Positions 6,978-10,000 of a stretch of DNA of 10,000 nucleotides are shown here, piece after piece. A model generated the notes under the pieces. That model did not search any database and had not been told where the DNA came from. It worked only from the letters and a program-made list of their open reading frames with translations. The stretch spans positions 48,312,832 to 48,322,831 of the forward strand of contig CM031611.1 of NCBI GenBank assembly GCA_018398815.1. Reading direction: 5' to 3'. The stretch comes from Conus ventricosus. Lineage: Eukaryota > Mollusca > Gastropoda > Neogastropoda > Conidae. The translations under genes and the position numbers were made by a program. How positions within the stretch are numbered: the first letter of the stretch is position 1; the number at the start of each line of letters is the position of its first letter.

Positions 6978-7462
6978 CATTTAAATGAATGTATGCAAAT
7001 CAGTATACCACAGTATGACTTTACATGTCAAATAAATTGACTATATGCAAATCCAGTATACCACAGTACTGACTTTACATGACAAATAAATTGACTATTG
7101 CAAATCCAGTATACTACAGTACTGACTTTACATGACAAAAAAATTGACTATATGCAAATCAGTACACACAGTACTGACTTTACATGACAAATAAATGACT
7201 ATATGCAATTCAGTATGCCACAGTACTGACTTTACATGACAAGTAATTGACTATATGCAAATCCAGTATATCACAGTACTGACTTTACATGACAAATAAA
7301 TTGACTATATGCAAAATCCAGTATACCACAGTACTGACTTTACATGACAAATAAATGGACTATATACAAATCCAGTATACCACAGTACTGACTTTACATA
7401 GACAAATTTAATGAGTATAAGCAAGTCGAGTACACCACAGTATTGACTCTACACTGACAAAT
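6978..7462. repeat. 54-bp tandem array 3 (about 9 units)
   Basis: The first unit after the LINE (CATTTAAATGAATGTATGCA, then AATCAGTATACC) has the variant found in the last units of arrays 1 and 2. Later units shift to a second variant (AAATAAATTGACTATATGCA, AATCCAGTATACC). CAGTACTGACTTTACATGAC is almost invariant. Four units keep a perfect ATGCAAAT octamer. The last two units (about 7395-7462) are the most diverged, as expected at an array edge. The unit type next to the LINE argues that this array and array 2 were one array before the insertion. Confidence 0.9.
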
Positions 7463-7720
7463 ACACACAGTACCTTACAGGAGGCCACCAGTATTACTTT
7501 TTCGTCTTCTTCTTCTTCTTCTTCTGCGGTCGACTTCTTTGTTGCGTCAGGTCTTCCATCCTGTCGCCATGATGAATCCCACAGTCTTCTCGGGATCTAA
7601 GCGGCCGACCCTCAGCTGCATCTGCAGCTCTGAACCTTTGTCAGGTTTGTAGGCCATGGGACATCAATTTTGGCTGGGACAAGGTGCTGGAAGGATGCTG
7701 TCGGGTGCCTGTTCTCATCG
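7463..7720. other. Unassigned stretch with a TTC/GAA run
   Basis: A (TTC)7-like run lies at 7504-7525, which on the minus strand is AAG/GAA repeats followed by ACGAAAAAG. The rest is of ordinary composition and I do not recognise it. On the minus strand it leads towards the 54-bp array, so it could be the 3' end of another retroelement with a GAA tail. Nothing proves that. Confidence 0.4.
7547..7657 (-). CDS. Small hypothetical ORF, 36 residues
   Basis: An ATG-started minus-strand frame encodes MAYKPDKGSELQMQLRVGRL, then DPEKTVGFIMATGWKT, and stops at 7547-7549. Composition is ordinary, with no low-complexity runs, unlike most frames in this part of the window. I do not recognise it. There is no signal peptide or membrane segment. 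It ends about 20 bases before the GAA run on the same strand, so it may be the tail of a degraded mobile-element ORF. A frame of this size can also arise by chance, and no homology was tested. Confidence 0.2.
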   Translation of the reverse strand: MAYKPDKGSELQMQLRVGRLDPEKTVGFIMATGWKT

Positions 7721-8285
7721 AAAGGGGTTTTTTGGATCCTGGCTGAGGTTTGGTCCCCAGTCGCCCGGGGGTTTTTCCGTGGAGATGTTTGGGGGTTTAG
7801 TTTTTTTTTGAAGCACCTGGCTGAAGCTCTTTTGGCCCGTTGGGGGTGATTTTGCTCCTGACCCCCGTGGGTGGGAACCCTGGGGCAATGGTGGTGCCCT
7901 TTAAGACCTAGGCTTCTTTTGATTTTTCAGGTGTTTTTTTGGGTTTTTTTGGGCCTGAGCGGGGGGCTGGGGGGCGTTTTTGGTGGGTTTTTGTTTGAAC
8001 CCTGGCGATAAGCAGAGGGACTCTGTTTTTTTGTTGGGGAAAATTTTTTTCCGTCGAAAAAACATGTTCGATTGTTGGAAGGACCCTTTTTTTCCAAAGG
8101 AAAAGGGAGGGGAAAAGGGGAAAGGGAAAAAGGAAACTAAAAAGAAGGGGGATAAAAAAATGAAAAAAAACTGGGAAAAAAAGGGGTTAAAAGGGGGGGA
8201 AAGAAAAAACAAAGAAAAAAAAATTTTTAACAGGAACCCAAAAGTTGGGGCCTTTTTTTTTAAAAGTTTGTTAAACCTTGGTTTT
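7721..8285. other. Homopolymer-inflated, low-confidence sequence
   Basis: Runs of G, T, A and C of 4-9 bases dominate (for example 7724-7800, 7925-8060, 8085-8230). Reading frames are Lys/Gly- or Phe/Pro-rich by-products. No known element or gene is recognised. The texture equals that of 2886-3281 and is typical of poorly resolved base calls rather than of any animal gene. Confidence 0.6.
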
Positions 8286-8296
8286 TCTTCTCCCTC

Positions 8297-8383
<87 letters not shown>

Positions 8384-8402
8384 CTCTCCCTCCCCCCCCC
8401 CC

Positions 8403-8435
<33 letters not shown>

Positions 8436-8440
8436 TCCTC
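8286..8440. repeat. (CT)n microsatellite passing into poly(C)
   Basis: A CT tract with occasional TC slips (8290-8390) passes into C11 (8392-8402) and C30 (8404-8433), separated by one T. On the minus strand this is G-rich with quadruplex potential. Tract lengths are not reliable in most sequencing methods. Confidence 0.8.
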
Positions 8441-8457
8441 AAAAACCTTTTTTTTTG

Positions 8458-8494
<37 letters not shown>

Positions 8495-8586
8495 TTATTT
8501 TAAAAAAAAAAATCATCCTAAAAAATCTCCATTTAATATTTTTAGCTTTTAAAACCCAAATCCGGCCCATCTTATGCCAATCCCCT
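8441..8586. repeat. Poly(T)-G-poly(A) tract and AT-rich flank
   Basis: T9 (8448-8456) is followed by a single G and A35 (8458-8492), then TTTATTTT and A11. This is followed by AT-rich sequence to about 8586 with no recognisable gene. The A run may be a retroelement tail on the plus strand, but there is no body to assign it to. Confidence 0.6.
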
Positions 8587-8700
8587 TTTTTCTTTTCTCT
8601 CTCTCTCTCTCCTCTCTCTCTTCTCTCTCTTCCCCTCTCTCTCCCCCCCCCTTCCCTGCCCCTCTCCTCTTCTCTCCTCTCTCTTCTCTCCCCACACCAC
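8587..8700. repeat. Second CT-rich tract
   Basis: Nearly pure pyrimidine with CTCTCT, TTCC and CCCC interruptions. It ends abruptly at the left edge of LINE copy 3. On the minus strand it encodes only Arg/Glu/Gly low-complexity frames. Confidence 0.75.
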
Positions 8701-8707
8701 AAAACCA

Positions 8708-10000
8708 AAAGGTGATGGGTGTGGAAGGAGTTGGCCTCAAAAAAACCAGTTAGTGGGTTCTTCGGTTGCTTTTGTTTTCCAAATAAATCTTCATGGCAGT
8801 GCTCTGTGGGACTGTCTCTCTGATGTAGTCCCATATCCTCATGGGCTGAGGCCACCTGGGGGTGCTGAGGTCGAACACCACGGAAGAGATAGAGGGCGTG
8901 GGGTGTAAATGCCGCGCCTTGGCAGGATGTGTGGTCTTGTTCTCATCCGAGCGAGGTTGTGCCTTCTGGCCTAGAGCGATTGGTATCTTCTCTTAGCTGG
9001 AGCTGAGTCTTGCAGCACACCACCAGCGAGTGGATCGGGGTTTGTAGCTCAGTCGGCGGGCTGTAGAAAAGGTGCTTTGCGAGGGTTAAAAAAAAAACAA
9101 AAAAAAGAATAACAAAAAAATAAAAAAAAATTAAGTAATAAAAAACAAAAAAAAAAAAATAATGGACACGCCTCCCCAAGGCCAGGACACCCGCCGGTGG
9201 GATAATCATGTCTGTCGTAGATGGTTTTTTTTTGGCCAGTAGAGGCTTGGGAGGAGCGAGGGTGTCGCCATGACACTTTCTGCTGAGGCTTTGTCTGGGA
9301 AAAGAAGGAAGTAGAGAAGGAGGGGGTGATGAGGATGAGTGCGGGCGGGTCGTGGTAGTACTCGGGGTTGGAGGAGCTCTTATGATGAGCATCTATCGCC
9401 AGGAGTCGCTCCCCATTTTTCATTCATCTCCTTTCCCACACCAAACTTTGAGAGGAGGGCCAGGAGAGTCATGGTCAGCGCCCACTCTGGCATTGAAGTC
9501 CCCAGCGTAACAGTTGCTCGTTTTTGGGATCCTCTGGAAAAATAATAAAATATATATATGTTGAGTCGAAGTGATCGTAGAAACTCGTCCTTTGTTTCCC
9601 TTGTTGGTTGGCGCTGAAGGGTTGTGAGAGTGAGAGAGTGAGTGAGAGAGTGTGGTGCGCATAGGACGCTTGAACAGGTGTTGACGGGGACCTGTGGTGG
9701 TTGTTTGTGTTGTGAGGCGGAAAGTGGTTATGCGATTGCAGTCTTTCAGTTCCTTTTTTGGGCAGGGGTTGTATCAGTCCCTTAGCAAGGAGTAGGTCCG
9801 GACAGCAAATTTCCACGCCATTATTCTCTGGGAGTCTTCACGCTTCGTCGCCCTTCCAGGAATAAACGTATAAAATCCTTTTCTCGGAGGGTTCCTGTGT
9901 GCAGCATGCCTGTCTCTTCTTGCAGTGTGCGGCGATTGTTCGACCTGGGAGTCTCACTAGTTCTTCGTTGTTGAGGACGGGAGGTCTTTTCAGCAATCGT
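8708..10000 (-). pseudogene. LINE copy 3: EN half of the same element, insertion-rich, runs off the window
   Basis: The copy aligns in order with about 5835-6800 of copy 2: GGAGTTGGCCTCAA (8725), CTTCATGGCAGTGCT (8789), GGATGTGTGGTCTTGTT (8924), the CACTTTCTGCTGAGGC stretch (9274), GTCGCTCCCCATTTT (9404), GGTCAGCGCCCACTCTGG (9472), AGTTGCTCGT (9511), and CCTTTTCTCGGAGGGTTCC (9877). It would encode the linker and most of the endonuclease, including a split NARVGADHDS block, but almost no frame persists. It is about one third longer than its copy 2 counterpart because of many insertions, several being simple sequence. The RT half is absent: the left edge abuts a CT tract, which is the 3' side of the element. 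The 5' end lies beyond the window. Confidence 0.8.
9085..9165. repeat. A-rich insertion inside LINE copy 3
   Basis: About 80 bases of A with scattered C, G and T replace the short GTAAAAAGG of copy 2 (near 6155), just before GGACACGCCTC. It has no body of a known element and I see no duplicated flank. It is either a simple-sequence expansion of the A5 run or a base-calling artefact. Confidence 0.6.

Noticed and set aside
1207..7462. CRISPR array
   Set aside because: The 54-bp units are directly adjacent with no unique spacers, and the context is an animal genome with LINEs.
7901..8855. Several low-complexity frames (Ser-Leu, Pro, Lys, Glu-Arg runs) up to 190 codons
   Set aside because: They translate (CT)n, poly-C, poly-A and inflated runs; not genes.

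Overview
The window looks like accessory, repeat-derived DNA from an animal genome. A mollusc or another marine invertebrate is my best guess; this is an inference from the retrotransposon family and the microsatellite content, not a direct reading. I see no host gene, tRNA, rRNA or bacterial feature. Almost everything recognisable belongs to three copies of one non-LTR (LINE, RTE-like) retrotransposon, all on the minus strand, plus the tandem repeats around them. The encoded proteins are an apurinic-type endonuclease (EN) followed by a reverse transcriptase (RT), the type often mis-named 'craniofacial development protein 2-like' in invertebrate annotation.

Layout from left to right. 1-145: unassigned. 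146-757: compound minisatellite in which (GA)n tracts alternate with a conserved spacer carrying a small inverted repeat. 786-827: G-rich tract with quadruplex potential. About 918-3050: first unit of a direct duplication. It holds a poly(T) tract, a purine-rich segment, a 54-bp tandem array (1207-1591), and the RT and 3' end of LINE copy 1 (about 1592-2885, trailing into poor sequence to about 3280). About 3282 onward: second unit with the same order (poly(T), purine-rich segment, 54-bp array), then LINE copy 2 (about 3911-6977), which is nearly full length but frameshifted. 6978-7462: a third 54-bp array, which reads as the other half of the array interrupted by copy 2. 7463-7720: unassigned, with a GAA/TTC run and a 36-codon ORF. 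7720-8285: homopolymer-inflated sequence. 8286-8700: (CT)n, poly-C and poly-A tracts. 8708-10000: the EN half of LINE copy 3, running off the window and rich in insertions.

The LINE would act by target-primed reverse transcription: EN nicks the target and RT copies its own RNA from the nick. No copy here is intact. Copy 2 keeps the EN motifs (WNVR, QETR, GDFN, DTDHS) across breaks but has several frameshifts, a stop and an internal loss in the RT palm. Copy 1 has RT motifs A and B but a broken FADD. Copy 3 has only the EN half.

The most interesting structure is the 54-bp repeat family. Copy 2 appears to have split one array, with a CATTTAA candidate target duplication, and arrays 1 and 2 match unit by unit, so they are duplicates rather than independent arrays. 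A strong caution applies: several segments show homopolymer inflation or indel-dominated divergence from their sister copies. Part of the duplication and decay may be low-quality sequencing or assembly rather than biology.
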